Positions 24,624-33,626 of a DNA stretch of 40,508 nucleotides are shown one piece after another. The stretch lies in the IMG/VR virus record IMGVR_UViG_3300036859_000658, positions 1 to 40,508 of that record; one strand, written 5' to 3'. The position numbers and the translations under genes were made by a program. Source of the DNA: a virus. The notes beneath the pieces are model-generated. The model saw nothing but the letters and a program-made list of their open reading frames with translations, ran no database searches and was not told where the DNA came from. Numbering within the stretch: the first letter of the stretch is position 1; the number at the start of each line of letters is the position of its first letter.

Positions 24624-25061
24624 TCAGAACGGGCCTGCGGCTCCGGCGTATAGGGTGTACGCTACCTGTCCCGGAGTTACGTTGGTGAATACTACCGTAT
24701 AGGTGCGCGTGTTGAGCTGCGCCACGCTGGTGGCCGCGGGATTGAGCGTGACCCCGGTGCCGGCCGCCAGGGTGATAGCGTTAGCTGCGCCGGAGGTATT
24801 GCGCAATTCGAATTGGAACGAGGTTCCCACCATGACTCCCTGGATCTGTGCGGCCAGCGATGATGCGCTAGGAAGCGTATCGGTGCGCGCGCCGCCATTG
24901 GTGTCCCGCAGAATCATTCCTCCCTGAAGTTGCTGCGGAGTGTAGGTTACGTTGCCCGCGGTGTTGATCACCGTGGGAACGATCATCGGATAGACCAGCG
25001 ATTGGAAGCGCGGATCCTGTAACCCAAAATGTACTGAGAGTGGAGTTGTTGGTGTTGCCAT
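24624..25061 (-). CDS. head decoration-like protein, 145 residues
   Basis: Thr/Val/Ala-rich beta protein (NTAGNVTYTPQQLQGGMILR, then SGAANAITLAAGTGVTLNP). It is directly downstream of the coat gene, the usual place for decoration proteins. No specific family is recognised. Confidence 0.65.
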   Translation of the reverse strand: MATPTTPLSVHFGLQDPRFQSLVYPMIVPTVINTAGNVTYTPQQLQGGMILRDTNGGARTDTLPSASSLAAQIQGVMVGTSFQFELRNTSGAANAITLAAGTGVTLNPAATSVAQLNTRTYTVVFTNVTPGQVAYTLYAGAAGPF

Positions 25062-25073
25062 CGAATTTCCTCC

Positions 25074-26315
25074 TTACGCTCCAAGCACCGCCACGGCGCC
25101 GTTCTGCTGATACAGGTTGCCGAATCCAATCAGCGAGTCATATCTGTTGACCTGCATGCTGCGCACCGGATCCCAGGCGATTACCTTGCGCAGGGCAATG
25201 CCCGATTCCGGATCCTGCTGCTGGGCCGAAGACTCGACCGCTTTGGGCAAATACAGCTTGCCGCCTACTAAAGCGAATGCTTCTTTCGAAAGCGCCAGAC
25301 CTACCGTCCCGGTCTTTCCGTTGGGGCTCGAGGTTCCGGGCCAGAGTGTCAACGCTGCGTTGTTCTGCGGCAGAGCGTCCACATTCGCATATTGCGATCC
25401 AGGCCCATAGATGGGGGGCAGAATCGGGATCGTATCCGAGCCGCCGGTTAAAACCATCTGGCTGGCGCTGGCATAGGTGAACGTACGCAAGGTTGCCGGA
25501 CCCGCCGATCGCCGGGTCATCGGGTTGACCATGTTTACCGCTGCGATGTTGAATTTGTCGCCCGGATTGATGGTGCTTCCTGCTGTCCCAGTGATGACGA
25601 GTTGGCCGCCGGACTGATTGCTTCCCACAACCGTCACAGCCCCAGTCCAGGTTCCCGCGGTCTGCGTATACAGCGAATTCGATTCGTAGAAATCGAAGGC
25701 CGCCAGGATCCCGATGTTGCCCTGCTTCCACATGCGGGTAATCTGATCGGATGGGTTGAATACGTTGGTGATGTTACTGCCGAGCGAGACCATCATGTTG
25801 GTCGAGATCAGCATGCATCGGCGGCCTGGCATGCAGGCTTCTTTCTCGAGCAGAGCCCGTGCTTGGTAGTAGGTCTGTACGGTAGTGGGATCCGTACCGA
25901 GCACACCCACGTAGTTGCTCGCATTGATGCGCCCCCAGTTGGCGGCGCGGGAATCGATCTCCTGGGCGATCGCCGCGCCCGCGGGATGCCAGTAGTTCTC
26001 CCGCAGCTCTTCTTCTGAGCGTTCCAGTTTTACGGCACGTTCATAGTCGTCCCATTCAAATGGCACCTGGATCCACTGATCCAGGGAGACCGTGGTGGTG
26101 ATGCGATTGATGCCTTGCGGCGCATACCCCATGCCGTCGACCGTCAGCAAGCGTTGCGGGAATTTGATCTGTATCGTGGAGCCTGGGGCGAATTCCTTGT
26201 TGAAGTCCTTCTCCCAGTTCCGGTTGAAATACTCGGAACAGACCAGTCTGTTCACGAGCAACCTCAGGATCTCCATCGAGACCCAGTTGGTGTTGACGAA
26301 ATTGTTCTGTGGCAC
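25074..26315 (-). CDS. major capsid (P22-like coat) protein
   Basis: 413 residues, close to the P22 coat size of 430. The N-terminal arm (WEKDFNKEFAPGSTIQIKFP), the E-loop-like PFEWDDYERAVKLERSEEE and the backbone helix IAQEIDSRAANWGRINA fit the HK97-fold coat. Residues 230-330, with LVITGTAGSTINPGDKFNIA and VNMVNPMTRR, fit the insertion (telokin-like) domain of P22-type coats. It is the central virion gene, after the scaffold. Confidence 0.85.
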   Translation of the reverse strand: MPQNNFVNTNWVSMEILRLLVNRLVCSEYFNRNWEKDFNKEFAPGSTIQIKFPQRLLTVDGMGYAPQGINRITTTVSLDQWIQVPFEWDDYERAVKLERSEEELRENYWHPAGAAIAQEIDSRAANWGRINASNYVGVLGTDPTTVQTYYQARALLEKEACMPGRRCMLISTNMMVSLGSNITNVFNPSDQITRMWKQGNIGILAAFDFYESNSLYTQTAGTWTGAVTVVGSNQSGGQLVITGTAGSTINPGDKFNIAAVNMVNPMTRRSAGPATLRTFTYASASQMVLTGGSDTIPILPPIYGPGSQYANVDALPQNNAALTLWPGTSSPNGKTGTVGLALSKEAFALVGGKLYLPKAVESSAQQQDPESGIALRKVIAWDPVRSMQVNRYDSLIGFGNLYQQNGAVAVLGA

Positions 26316-27386
26316 TTATTGCCCTCGGTAGCGCAGCAAGTCCTTGCGGTCACGATCATGCTTGAACGCACGGAAATCGCCGCTATGGGCCGCACGCTCG
26401 CTCTCATCTCCGGGAGGGGAAGCATTGCCGTTCAATTCGACGGGAGGCGCGGGTGCAGATTTTTTGACCGGTTTCTCCGGCAGGAATTTTCCGTCAGGGC
26501 CCCGCGGAGGAGCTCCGGCAGATTCGGCCTTGGGGGCTGCCTTGCCGCTGAGTTCCTCCTTGACCAGACCTTCCACGGTGAACCATTTGCGCAGGGCTTC
26601 CAGAGGATCCTTCTTCGCGAGATCGAGGAATGCGGAGAATTCCTTCGCATCCGAGCCCATCACGTACAACGCATCAACCAGAACCTCCGACCTGCCGAGA
26701 GCCGTCTTGATGGCCGGAGGGACGCCGGCATCGCTGAAAATAGTCTTGGCCGTCTCGGTGATCTTGGGCTCGGCTTCCTCGCCGTAACGTTCCCTGGCTG
26801 CATCCAGGCGCTGCTGCATCTCACGCTGGGTGGCTTCCTGACGCTGCCGCTGGGTATGCTCCTCGATGCGGGCGGCGGCTTTAAAATCCGCCAGATCCTC
26901 GAGGTACTTATCCTGTGCAGCTTCGAAGGCGTCCCAACTGTCGAATTCGTCCTGTTTGGGCTTTACCGGCCGCTTCAGGGCTTCGGGTGCGTGCGCTTCC
27001 GGTGCGGTGGACGATTCCGCCTTTACGTCCTTTTTACCGGGCGCCACGTCCTGGCGCAGTTGTTCGCGCATGGCGAGCAGCTCTCGGATTTCGCGATTCA
27101 GCTCCTCTTTACGGGTATCCGCATTGGTTCGTTCCTGCCGTTTCCCTTTACCGGCTTCCGAGGCCGGGGCAGCTTTTCCTGACTCATCGTCAGCGGATGA
27201 TTTGGACGGTGCCGACTCGTCCTTTGACGGCTTGGGATCACCGGGCAGCTTCCCGGTGTTTCTCCATTCGGCATAGGCCGCCGGATCCTTCGGAATCGAA
27301 AAATCCTGCGACTGTTCTGTCTGAGGAGATGGGGTATTACTGGCCGCGGGTGACGATTCCGCAGCGGGGGTTTCTACGTCTGCCAT
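26316..27386 (-). CDS. scaffolding protein
   Basis: 356 residues with no cysteine in the core and long charged coiled coils (KEELNREIRELLAMREQLRQ, then EATQREMQQRLDAARERYGE). The N-terminus is disordered and acidic; the C-terminus is basic (FKHDRDRKDLLRYRGQ), like P22 gp8, whose basic C-terminal helix-turn-helix binds coat. It sits between portal and coat, the canonical scaffold position. A GPDGKFLPEKP stretch lies in the linker. Confidence 0.8.
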   Translation of the reverse strand: MADVETPAAESSPAASNTPSPQTEQSQDFSIPKDPAAYAEWRNTGKLPGDPKPSKDESAPSKSSADDESGKAAPASEAGKGKRQERTNADTRKEELNREIRELLAMREQLRQDVAPGKKDVKAESSTAPEAHAPEALKRPVKPKQDEFDSWDAFEAAQDKYLEDLADFKAAARIEEHTQRQRQEATQREMQQRLDAARERYGEEAEPKITETAKTIFSDAGVPPAIKTALGRSEVLVDALYVMGSDAKEFSAFLDLAKKDPLEALRKWFTVEGLVKEELSGKAAPKAESAGAPPRGPDGKFLPEKPVKKSAPAPPVELNGNASPPGDESERAAHSGDFRAFKHDRDRKDLLRYRGQ

Positions 27387-27389
27387 AAA

Positions 27390-29627
27390 TTACTCCGCAG
27401 CCGGTTTGTTGGCCGCCTCTAAAGCCTGTTGCAGATATTCCTGCCGCACCATCTGCAGATCATGATCGTGCTCCTTATCGAGCAGGCTAGCCTCATGGAC
27501 CTGCTCTCTCGACTGCTTGTACATCTCATCCAGCGCTGCAATGCGCTCGTTGACGATCTGCGATTTGGTTTGGACCTCGGCGGTCGCGATCTGGGCGTCG
27601 ACCTTCAATTTCTCGATCAGCAGGTTGGCGTCGGTGCGCATCTTTTCGGTGAGCACCTTGTACTCGCCTTCCACTACCTTGGCCTGGCGTTCGATGGTCA
27701 GCCGCTGTACTTCTGCCTGCAGCATCTGAATCAATGCGGCTTGCTGTTGCAGTTGCCCTTGCGCCGCCTGGAGTTGTTGCAGGCTTTGATCCGGGCTGCC
27801 CTGGCTGGGCGAGATGATTTCGGCCATCTCGTCGCCCCGCGGGCCCATGTTTTTCATCTTGATGGCCAGACTCAACAGTTGCGCGGCCTGCGGAGGACTG
27901 ATCGGCAGATTGGGCAATTGCCCGATCAAGGATTCAAGGAAACTGTCGACTGCTTCCCGCTGCGAGTGATAGCTGGGCCCGGTCGAGACCGATATGGCAT
28001 GGTCGACCTCCTCCACCGGATACTGCACCAGATTTCCCGGATTCCGCTCGTCCGGATAAGGCTCAGACGTATTCAGCTTGAGCAGACGATAGCTGTCGTC
28101 CGGTTTGCGGACATGCATCGGCCGCTCGATGCCGTACACCGAAGGCATCCACTGATCAATCACCTTGCCGGCGAGACGCAGAGATCTGTCGTATCCGTCG
28201 ATGAAGTGGAAGCTCCCAATCGCTTCCAGGTTCTCGATCCGTTCCATGGCCACGCCCGATTTTTCGTTGGACCGCTGCATCGCGGTCGGCAATGGCGTGA
28301 TCCCCATGGCTGCCTGAATGGCCCGGCGGCAGGAGTCTTTGGCAATCTCGTAGCTTTGGAAATTGGGAGTGAACGGAATCCGGGTCGGTAATGGCGGAAC
28401 CTGTCCCGCCGGCCAGTTCTCCGGGATATCTGATTCGAGAAAGGCATACGCCCATTTGGTGCAGTTCAGCCACATTTCCCGGTTGCTGTCGAACTGCCCC
28501 TTGTAGCCCAACCAGGGGCTCTTGGGTGACAGGCCGGCCTCTTCCATCTCCTGGGAATTCAGGTAGGCGAGCGACATTTGCGGGTCCCGCGCCAGGCGCA
28601 CTAGACTGAACAGCACACGCCGGCTGGATCCTCCCTCATCCAGATAGCGCTGCAGCCCGATCATGGGAATGATCGGCAGGATGGATCCGGGCTCCGGCTC
28701 ATCGCTGCGCTGCAGGATCTCTACGCCATTGGTGATGTACTGCATCACTTTCTTGACCTGCAGCGTGCGCTTTTTGCCGGCCTTCTGGCCCGCCGGCAGG
28801 CTGTCCACTACCTCCCCGCTATCCAGCAGGTAGATGGTCTTGTCCTGCAATTCGACGCGCCAGTATTCGGCCGTCAGGACGTCGTCTTCGTAGATCCAAT
28901 CGCCGGCCATCTGGCCGTGTTCCCAAGTGAAATCGGTGACTTGCGCTTTCGGCCAACGCCGTTTGAATTCCTTCTTCGGAACGCGCTCGAGCACGAAACA
29001 GGCTTTGGCGTCCGACCAGTCCGGCTCCTTGCAGTTGGGATCGAACAGGACGCTGTTGGGGTTGCCAATCGGCTTGATGACGATTTCCTGATGGAATAGC
29101 GATTGATTCCTGGCCTGCAGATCGAATGGTCCGCCAGACGGTCCTGCTTCCGGCTGTGGCGGCGCATAATGATCGGAGACATATCTCCGGCTGATGCGGA
29201 AGAAGGCAAAGCTGCCCTCGACCATCTGTTGGAATGCATCGGCATAGATCGAGGGACCATCGCAGTCGGTCTCAATGGTGCGGATGATGTCCTGCCTCAG
29301 TAAGGCGCTCTGCTCGCTCGAGCCATATCCCCGCGGATCCGCCTTGATGCCGCGCTTGTTCTGCCGGACCGAGTTCACACACTGATTTACGTATTGCCCG
29401 AGTTCATCGTGATTGATGCAGGGCCGGCTGGCGTCCTCGCGAGCCTTGCGGTCCTTCGGATCCCAGGGATCCCCGCAGATGTACCGCAGATCGATATTGC
29501 GCTCCTGCCGCACCTTCTGCCAGACCGTCTCCCAGCTCTTGTAGCGATCGCGAATCTCGCACAACAGCTCGTCATCGGCATCCGAAACGCGTGATCGCGG
29601 CGTATCGGCGTAGGCGGTATCGATCAT
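27390..29627 (-). CDS. P22-like portal protein
   Basis: 745 residues, matching P22 gp1 (725). It opens with RYKSWETVWQKVRQERNIDL and INHDELGQYVNQCVNSVRQN. The helix region near 460-500 includes GVAMERIENLEAIGSFHFID, and a long C-terminal coiled coil (QQLQAAQGQLQQQAALIQML, then AEVQRLTIERQAK) forms the barrel typical of P22-like portals. It forms the dodecameric DNA gate and docking site for terminase. The start overlaps the upstream stop by ATGA. Confidence 0.85.
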   Translation of the reverse strand: MIDTAYADTPRSRVSDADDELLCEIRDRYKSWETVWQKVRQERNIDLRYICGDPWDPKDRKAREDASRPCINHDELGQYVNQCVNSVRQNKRGIKADPRGYGSSEQSALLRQDIIRTIETDCDGPSIYADAFQQMVEGSFAFFRISRRYVSDHYAPPQPEAGPSGGPFDLQARNQSLFHQEIVIKPIGNPNSVLFDPNCKEPDWSDAKACFVLERVPKKEFKRRWPKAQVTDFTWEHGQMAGDWIYEDDVLTAEYWRVELQDKTIYLLDSGEVVDSLPAGQKAGKKRTLQVKKVMQYITNGVEILQRSDEPEPGSILPIIPMIGLQRYLDEGGSSRRVLFSLVRLARDPQMSLAYLNSQEMEEAGLSPKSPWLGYKGQFDSNREMWLNCTKWAYAFLESDIPENWPAGQVPPLPTRIPFTPNFQSYEIAKDSCRRAIQAAMGITPLPTAMQRSNEKSGVAMERIENLEAIGSFHFIDGYDRSLRLAGKVIDQWMPSVYGIERPMHVRKPDDSYRLLKLNTSEPYPDERNPGNLVQYPVEEVDHAISVSTGPSYHSQREAVDSFLESLIGQLPNLPISPPQAAQLLSLAIKMKNMGPRGDEMAEIISPSQGSPDQSLQQLQAAQGQLQQQAALIQMLQAEVQRLTIERQAKVVEGEYKVLTEKMRTDANLLIEKLKVDAQIATAEVQTKSQIVNERIAALDEMYKQSREQVHEASLLDKEHDHDLQMVRQEYLQQALEAANKPAAE

Positions 29628-29776
29628 TTCTTTCTCTTGAGAGCCTTCGAGCCTTTTACGGCATGGCCCAGGGACGGGTTGGCTGCCAGTTCAGCCTTCA
29701 TCTTTTCTTTCTGCTCAGGCGTTAGCGGAGATTTGGGCCCGAGGAGTTTAGTTACCTGTTTCGGTGTCCATGGCAT
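29624..29776 (-). CDS. small basic protein, 50 residues
   Basis: It starts MPWTPKQVTKLLGPKSPLTP and ends KGSKALKRKK. The product is Lys-rich and helical, similar to short phage proteins found just upstream of portals. It is coupled to both neighbours by overlaps. Function unknown. Confidence 0.6.
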   Translation of the reverse strand: MPWTPKQVTKLLGPKSPLTPEQKEKMKAELAANPSLGHAVKGSKALKRKK

Positions 29777-30278
29777 TAGGGATCTCCTCCAGACATTTCG
29801 TACACAGATGCCTGCGCTCGATCGATTCGTCCCAGGCCCAACCCGCATTACGCCCATTGGCGATCGCATCGGCCTGGTTGCGGCCGAGGAAGATGGCAAG
29901 CGTCGCACACCGCGAACATGCGACATACAACTCGAAGGCAGCCATTTGCTGGAGAAATACCTGGGGCATCGAATACGCCTTCAGGTTGCCCTGCGTATCC
30001 ATGACCAGAAGTTCGCCGGCTTCGGCCTGCTCTTTGGCTCGAATGATGTAGTCGTCTAACGGCAATGCGGCAAACCGCAGGTGCGGCCGCATGGCCTCGT
30101 ACATCTCGCGCCGCAGTGCAGGCTCGCATGCCCGCAGGAGTTCGGTGAAGTGCTGATGATCCTCGACCATGCCGGCGAGATGCGCGACTGCTCCCGGTTT
30201 ATCGAGCGTCGGCAGACCGCGGGTTCGCAGCACCCGGTTGATTGCATTGTCGTCCTGCGGACTCCGCGAGTTAAACAT
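29748..30278 (-). CDS. hypothetical zinc-binding protein, 176 residues
   Basis: CSRC near residue 120 and CTKC near 160, with intervening His, suggest a zinc site. The N-terminal part is helical (FTELLRACEPALRREMYEAM, RPHLRFAALPLDDYIIRAKE). It lies in the leader half of the structural operon. No specific family is recognised. Confidence 0.65.
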   Translation of the reverse strand: MFNSRSPQDDNAINRVLRTRGLPTLDKPGAVAHLAGMVEDHQHFTELLRACEPALRREMYEAMRPHLRFAALPLDDYIIRAKEQAEAGELLVMDTQGNLKAYSMPQVFLQQMAAFELYVACSRCATLAIFLGRNQADAIANGRNAGWAWDESIERRHLCTKCLEEIPNAMDTETGN

Positions 30279-30282
30279 TACG

Positions 30283-30489
30283 CTATTCCTTAGCCAGCAT
30301 CGCGTTCGCTTTTTTCCGGATCTTGGCCGCGGATGCCGGCGAGAGTTTCCCCTTGGTCACCATTTGCGTTGCCCTGGCCTTGGCGTTCGCGGCGTGAGCA
30401 CGGTCCGGCATCGGGTACTTGCGCGGTCCCGGCAGACCGAACTCGATGTCCGGCAGCTCCTCACGCGCACTGGGCTTCAATAGGGCCAT
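30283..30489 (-). CDS. small basic phage protein, 68 residues
   Basis: An AAGGAGG site lies 7 nt before the ATG at 30489, which fixes the start. The product MALLKPSAREELPDIEFGLP, then KYPMPDRAHAANAKARATQM and a basic C-terminus, matches a widespread small phage protein pattern (PGxRKYPMPDxxHAxNAKAR). It may bind nucleic acid or the capsid. Function unknown. Confidence 0.75.
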   Translation of the reverse strand: MALLKPSAREELPDIEFGLPGPRKYPMPDRAHAANAKARATQMVTKGKLSPASAAKIRKKANAMLAKE

Positions 30490-30832
30490 AATGAGAACCT
30501 CCTTTTCGGGGTGATTGCTTGTGTTGGTATCGGAGACGATGTTGGGAACACCGGAATATCCACATCTCCCCAACCGTTGTGGCTTTGCTGCCCGCACTTT
30601 TCACTGTCCAACCGGCTTCATGTAACTGAGCCAAAGCTTCGTTTTCCGTCGGCGCCCAGAAAAAAGCATTTGCACCGCATCCGCGGCAAATAGCCCAAAT
30701 CTCCCATTTGTCGCTACCACATCCGGTACACCATAAGTACAGTTGCCTCCCCGCTGGAGCCTCAAATCCCGCACGGTGAAACTCTTCGTACATCTTCTGC
30801 TGGCGATCAGGGTTCATGCAGTTACAAGGCAT
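30461..30832 (-). CDS. zinc-finger-like protein, 123 residues
   Basis: It opens MPCNCMNPDRQQKMYEEFHR; CTGCG and CRGCG in the middle could make a zinc ribbon. The last 9 codons overlap the following gene, which leaves the C-terminus doubtful. Function unknown. Confidence 0.55.
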   Translation of the reverse strand: MPCNCMNPDRQQKMYEEFHRAGFEAPAGRQLYLWCTGCGSDKWEIWAICRGCGANAFFWAPTENEALAQLHEAGWTVKSAGSKATTVGEMWIFRCSQHRLRYQHKQSPRKGGSHYGPIEAQCA

Positions 30833-30844
30833 CGAAGTTGCTCG

Positions 30845-31009
30845 CTATCCTCCTCTCAGCTCTTTGGCTCGCTGGGTGATCCTGGCCAGCTTGCGTCGAT
30901 TCTTTTCGCTGAGTTTGAATCGTGGCTTGCCGGCGGCTCTTTCCGTGCTTGAGGCGAAATGCCGCCTCAGGAAGTCTGCAAAATCCTGAGGCGGCTTCTC
31001 GTTAGGCAT
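30845..31009 (-). CDS. small basic protein, 54 residues, with a hairpin in its first codons
   Basis: It starts MPNEKPPQDFADFLRRHF, one base after the upstream TAA. A perfect 12-bp inverted repeat (GCCGCCTCAGGA / TCCTGAGGCGGC, 30961-30995, 11-nt loop) covers codons 5-16. The C-terminus is basic (LSEKNRRKLARITQRAKELR). The hairpin may limit its expression. No family is recognised. Confidence 0.5.
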   Translation of the reverse strand: MPNEKPPQDFADFLRRHFASSTERAAGKPRFKLSEKNRRKLARITQRAKELRGG

Positions 31010-31010
31010 T

Positions 31011-31454
31011 TTATTTGGGCATCGGCTGCGGAGGATTGGTGGAGGGAGGAGGAACGTGATACCAGTGGATCTTCCACCCTCCTTCTCCGATTACCAGGAT
31101 GGCTACGTACTTTCCTGATAGTTCCGGAGCCAATGGAGGGTAGACCTCTCCAGGCGGCACTACGATTGGGTTTTCCGGTTCCGGCTCGATGTAGATCGGA
31201 TGCGATGGATGTTCCGGAAAAGCGATTTGTGGAGGGACCGGCAGAGGCTGTACGGGCACTCCCGGTTTCGGCCAGATCCCCGGCAGAGGCGGCAGGGCTA
31301 TCGGCGGAACCGGCCGGCCAGTGCCAGGAAGGCCCTGGTCCGGATACCCTCCATCTTCGCCACCAGGCAAGCTGTTATCGGGCGCTTCACCACCACCCGG
31401 CAAGCTGTTATCGGGGCGGCCGCCCCGGAGAAATCGAATGAACGCAAATGGCAT
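31011..31454 (-). CDS. Pro-rich repeat protein, 147 residues
   Basis: It opens MPFAFIRFLRGGRPDNSLPG with PDNSLPGG twice and PDQGLPG once, then a Pro-rich body (IALPPLPGIWPKPGVPVQPL) and a beta-like end (KYVAILVIGEGGWKIHWYHV). Such Pro-rich DNSLP repeat proteins recur in uncultured phage genomes, recalled from memory. It is probably a structural or cell-wall-interacting protein; the role is unproven. Confidence 0.6.
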   Translation of the reverse strand: MPFAFIRFLRGGRPDNSLPGGGEAPDNSLPGGEDGGYPDQGLPGTGRPVPPIALPPLPGIWPKPGVPVQPLPVPPQIAFPEHPSHPIYIEPEPENPIVVPPGEVYPPLAPELSGKYVAILVIGEGGWKIHWYHVPPPSTNPPQPMPK

Positions 31455-31647
31455 CGTTTATTTCCTTTTCATCAAGTTGTTTGCTGGTTTGTTTCTTGGC
31501 GCGGTTAGTCCGCGGAATCACTATGCCGGCGCCAAATCGGGCGTTCGACACGAAGCCTCGCCCACATGCCGAGCCCCACTCTTCCATAGGCCAGATTCCT
31601 GTCTCAGGATCGATGTGCTTGTCCGGCCGGTTGGGATCCTGCTCCAT
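31408..31647 (-). CDS. hypothetical protein, 79 residues
   Basis: It starts MEQDPNRPDKHIDPETGIWP with GAGGAAG 9 nt upstream. A Gly/Arg segment and a Lys-rich region follow. It overlaps its downstream neighbour. No family is recognised. Confidence 0.5.
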   Translation of the reverse strand: MEQDPNRPDKHIDPETGIWPMEEWGSACGRGFVSNARFGAGIVIPRTNRAKKQTSKQLDEKEINDAICVHSISPGRPPR

Positions 31648-31789
31648 GAAATGCTTCCTCTGCAATGAGATCCCGCGCCCCGAGGCACTGTCGACCCAGC
31701 AGCGTGGTCATTGGAAGATCGAGTTCATCCGCCGGGAAGGCAGGCTCTTCCGGTGAGCCACCCTCTGTGTTAGCTCCAGGCACTCGCAT
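31604..31789 (-). CDS. hypothetical protein, 61 residues (uncertain)
   Basis: The ATG at 31789 lies inside the end of the terminase gene. The product MRVPGANTEGGSPEEPAFPA, then LDLPMTTLLGRQCLGARDLI, is plausible but has no family and no clear ribosome site. It overlaps the next gene by 44 bp. Confidence 0.35.
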   Translation of the reverse strand: MRVPGANTEGGSPEEPAFPADELDLPMTTLLGRQCLGARDLIAEEAFHGAGSQPAGQAHRS

Positions 31790-33047
31790 ACTGCTTTTGC
31801 CGCTGCTCTTCCCTGTCGCGTTCTTTCTGCGGCTGGCGGATACTGACCGCCATCGTCCGAAACGCATCGGCCGGATGAGATGAAACATCGTGCAAGGGCT
31901 CACGCGTCGGCCCTTCGAAACTCTTCATCTCTCCATAGCGGTACATGCGAAGCGAACGCAATCCGGCTGCAGTATGCTCCTCATCGAAGTAGCACAAGGG
32001 CAGAATCGTGCGGACCATGTTGATGCCGTCTACAACCGGCAGCTTCGGCGCCACCCGGACCTTGCGTCCCGCGGCCTTCATCAACTCTGCGATCGACTTA
32101 CCGGTCCCGAGCTGCCCCAGGCCTCCGTCCCAAGGCAGATGGTCCGTGCCCCACATGTATGGACGCCGCTGCAACGATGCGATGTAATCCGATATCGGCA
32201 GCCGGACGCCGGCCTCGTAATCGATGATCCGCAGTTCCATCGGGAAAAACTGGAACATCCAGATACTGACCATGTCCCCGAATCCCAGATCCCAGGCTGT
32301 ATCTACCGGCTTTGAAGGATCATATGGGACGCGCCGGATACGCCCTTCCACGTCGACCGCCCGCAATTCGTTGGCGTAGATGGCATTGGCCAGTGTGTTG
32401 ATGCAGCAGCCTTCCCAGATGTGGTTGTACTCATCGATGTTCAGCCGCCGCGCGTTCTCTAGCTGGGCTTTCAGTCCGGGCGGGAACCAGGGATTGTCGC
32501 GCCAGGTCAGCTTGACCACTGCGGCGCCGTCAGGCGGATGGACGACGAATCGCTGGTAAGTGTCGTCGCCCTCCAAATCCGGATTGAAGCTTACCCACAG
32601 CTCGCAATTCGGCACGCGGAACAACGTGGGGATCAATTTGTCCCAGGAAGCTTTGGTCACCACCTGCGCCTCTTCCACCCAGCAGATGTTGATGGCCTCC
32701 ATGGACTTGATGTTGTCCACGTTATGCTTGAGCCCGGCGAAAAGGATCTCCGTGCCATTGGAGCCGTAAATGGCGCTCTTCTCGATCCGGTAGAAGGCGT
32801 CCAGTTCCAGAGCCTTGATCTGCTCCTCCAGGAGCTGATGGACCGAGTCCCGGATGGACTTCATGGTCTCGCGGGCGCACAGGATCCTGAGTTTTGCTTG
32901 GGTACCGAGAATCAATAGCGCCCGGGCGAAGTTCCAGGACTTCGCTGCCCCGCGGCCGCCATACGCCACCTTGTACGCAGCTTTGCTGAAGAGAAAATTC
33001 AGGCTCTCCGGGAAGTGGGCCCTGGTGGCTAATTCAGGAGACATCAT
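31770..33047 (-). CDS. terL: terminase large subunit (PBSX/Terminase_3-like)
   Basis: 425 residues. Walker A is GGRGAAKSW at 30-38, Walker B INICWVEEA at about 119-127, and the coupling motif is VSFNP near 152-156. The nuclease domain begins with Asp253 in TAWDLGFGD and ends with HPADAFR near 405. It powers DNA packaging and cuts the concatemer. It lies immediately after the small subunit with 10-bp spacing, as usual. Length is typical for the family. Confidence 0.92.
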   Translation of the reverse strand: MMSPELATRAHFPESLNFLFSKAAYKVAYGGRGAAKSWNFARALLILGTQAKLRILCARETMKSIRDSVHQLLEEQIKALELDAFYRIEKSAIYGSNGTEILFAGLKHNVDNIKSMEAINICWVEEAQVVTKASWDKLIPTLFRVPNCELWVSFNPDLEGDDTYQRFVVHPPDGAAVVKLTWRDNPWFPPGLKAQLENARRLNIDEYNHIWEGCCINTLANAIYANELRAVDVEGRIRRVPYDPSKPVDTAWDLGFGDMVSIWMFQFFPMELRIIDYEAGVRLPISDYIASLQRRPYMWGTDHLPWDGGLGQLGTGKSIAELMKAAGRKVRVAPKLPVVDGINMVRTILPLCYFDEEHTAAGLRSLRMYRYGEMKSFEGPTREPLHDVSSHPADAFRTMAVSIRQPQKERDREEQRQKQYASAWS

Positions 33048-33049
33048 TT

Positions 33050-33068
33050 AGACATGTCTCAGACGTCT
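33050..33068. promoter_or_regulatory. AGAC/GTCT palindromes at the terminase junction
   Basis: AGACATGTCT (33050-33059) and AGACGTCT (33061-33068) are perfect palindromes lying at the junction of the two terminase genes (the second covers the small-subunit stop). The half-sites AGAC/GTCT also make up the candidate operator in front of the regulator gene (2829-2866). They could be late-gene operators or packaging-recognition sites. Confidence 0.4.
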
Positions 33069-33553
33069 GACTGATGGTCTGATTTGACGAAAACGACCTC
33101 GATTTTGGCTTGTACCGGTGAGCCGGCGGGACCGGTAATCTCCGTCTTCGACCCGTATACCTGCGGCTTTAGTCCCCTCAGTAAGAGCTGCATTAATCCG
33201 CCATCAAACCGGCGCACCGTGCCACATTGCTCACCCTGGTAGAACACCGGCTCGAGCCAACCATCGGTAGCTCGCTCGATCGCCATGGCCTCCAGGTAAT
33301 CCGCGGCCCATTCTTTCGCCCTGGCGAATGCCTTGGCATAGTTCGGCCGGGTTTCCTTCCAGTCGTAGTGCGTGCGGCGGGCGATCTGAGCCCGCCTGGA
33401 GGCCCACAAGATATTGCAACTCTCCGCATACGCGCTCAGAAACTCATCCATCCGCTGCTGGGTGGTTCGATTGTCGGGTTGCTTTTTCTTCCCGGTCTTC
33501 TTGGTCTTACCGGTCTTCTTCGGCTTGCTGTCTTTTCGTTTTTTGGGAGCCAC
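33059..33553 (-). CDS. terminase small subunit-like protein
   Basis: The frame extends to 33694, but that region overlaps the well-supported gene at 33627-33938, so the GTG at 33553 (VAPKKRKDSKPKKTGKTKK) is a tentative start without a clear ribosome site. A very basic N-terminus is followed by an HTH-like region (MDEFLSAYAESCNILWASRR and THYDWKETRPNYAKAFARAK). It fits a phage small terminase that reads packaging sites. The place just before TerL supports this. Confidence 0.7.
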   Translation of the reverse strand: MAPKKRKDSKPKKTGKTKKTGKKKQPDNRTTQQRMDEFLSAYAESCNILWASRRAQIARRTHYDWKETRPNYAKAFARAKEWAADYLEAMAIERATDGWLEPVFYQGEQCGTVRRFDGGLMQLLLRGLKPQVYGSKTEITGPAGSPVQAKIEVVFVKSDHQSDV

Positions 33554-33626
33554 TAAAGGGAGGATATTTACCAATTGGGGAACCGTTGCCCCAGTGACCT
33601 TAACTGGGAAGAGAAGGCCAACTGAT

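Noticed and set aside
26115-27182. 355-codon plus-strand ORF antisense to scaffold and coat
   Set aside because: Antisense to two well-supported virion genes; Phe/Arg-rich artefact.
27429-28391. 320-codon plus-strand ORF antisense to portal
   Set aside because: Antisense artefact of a long GC-rich gene; no ribosome site.
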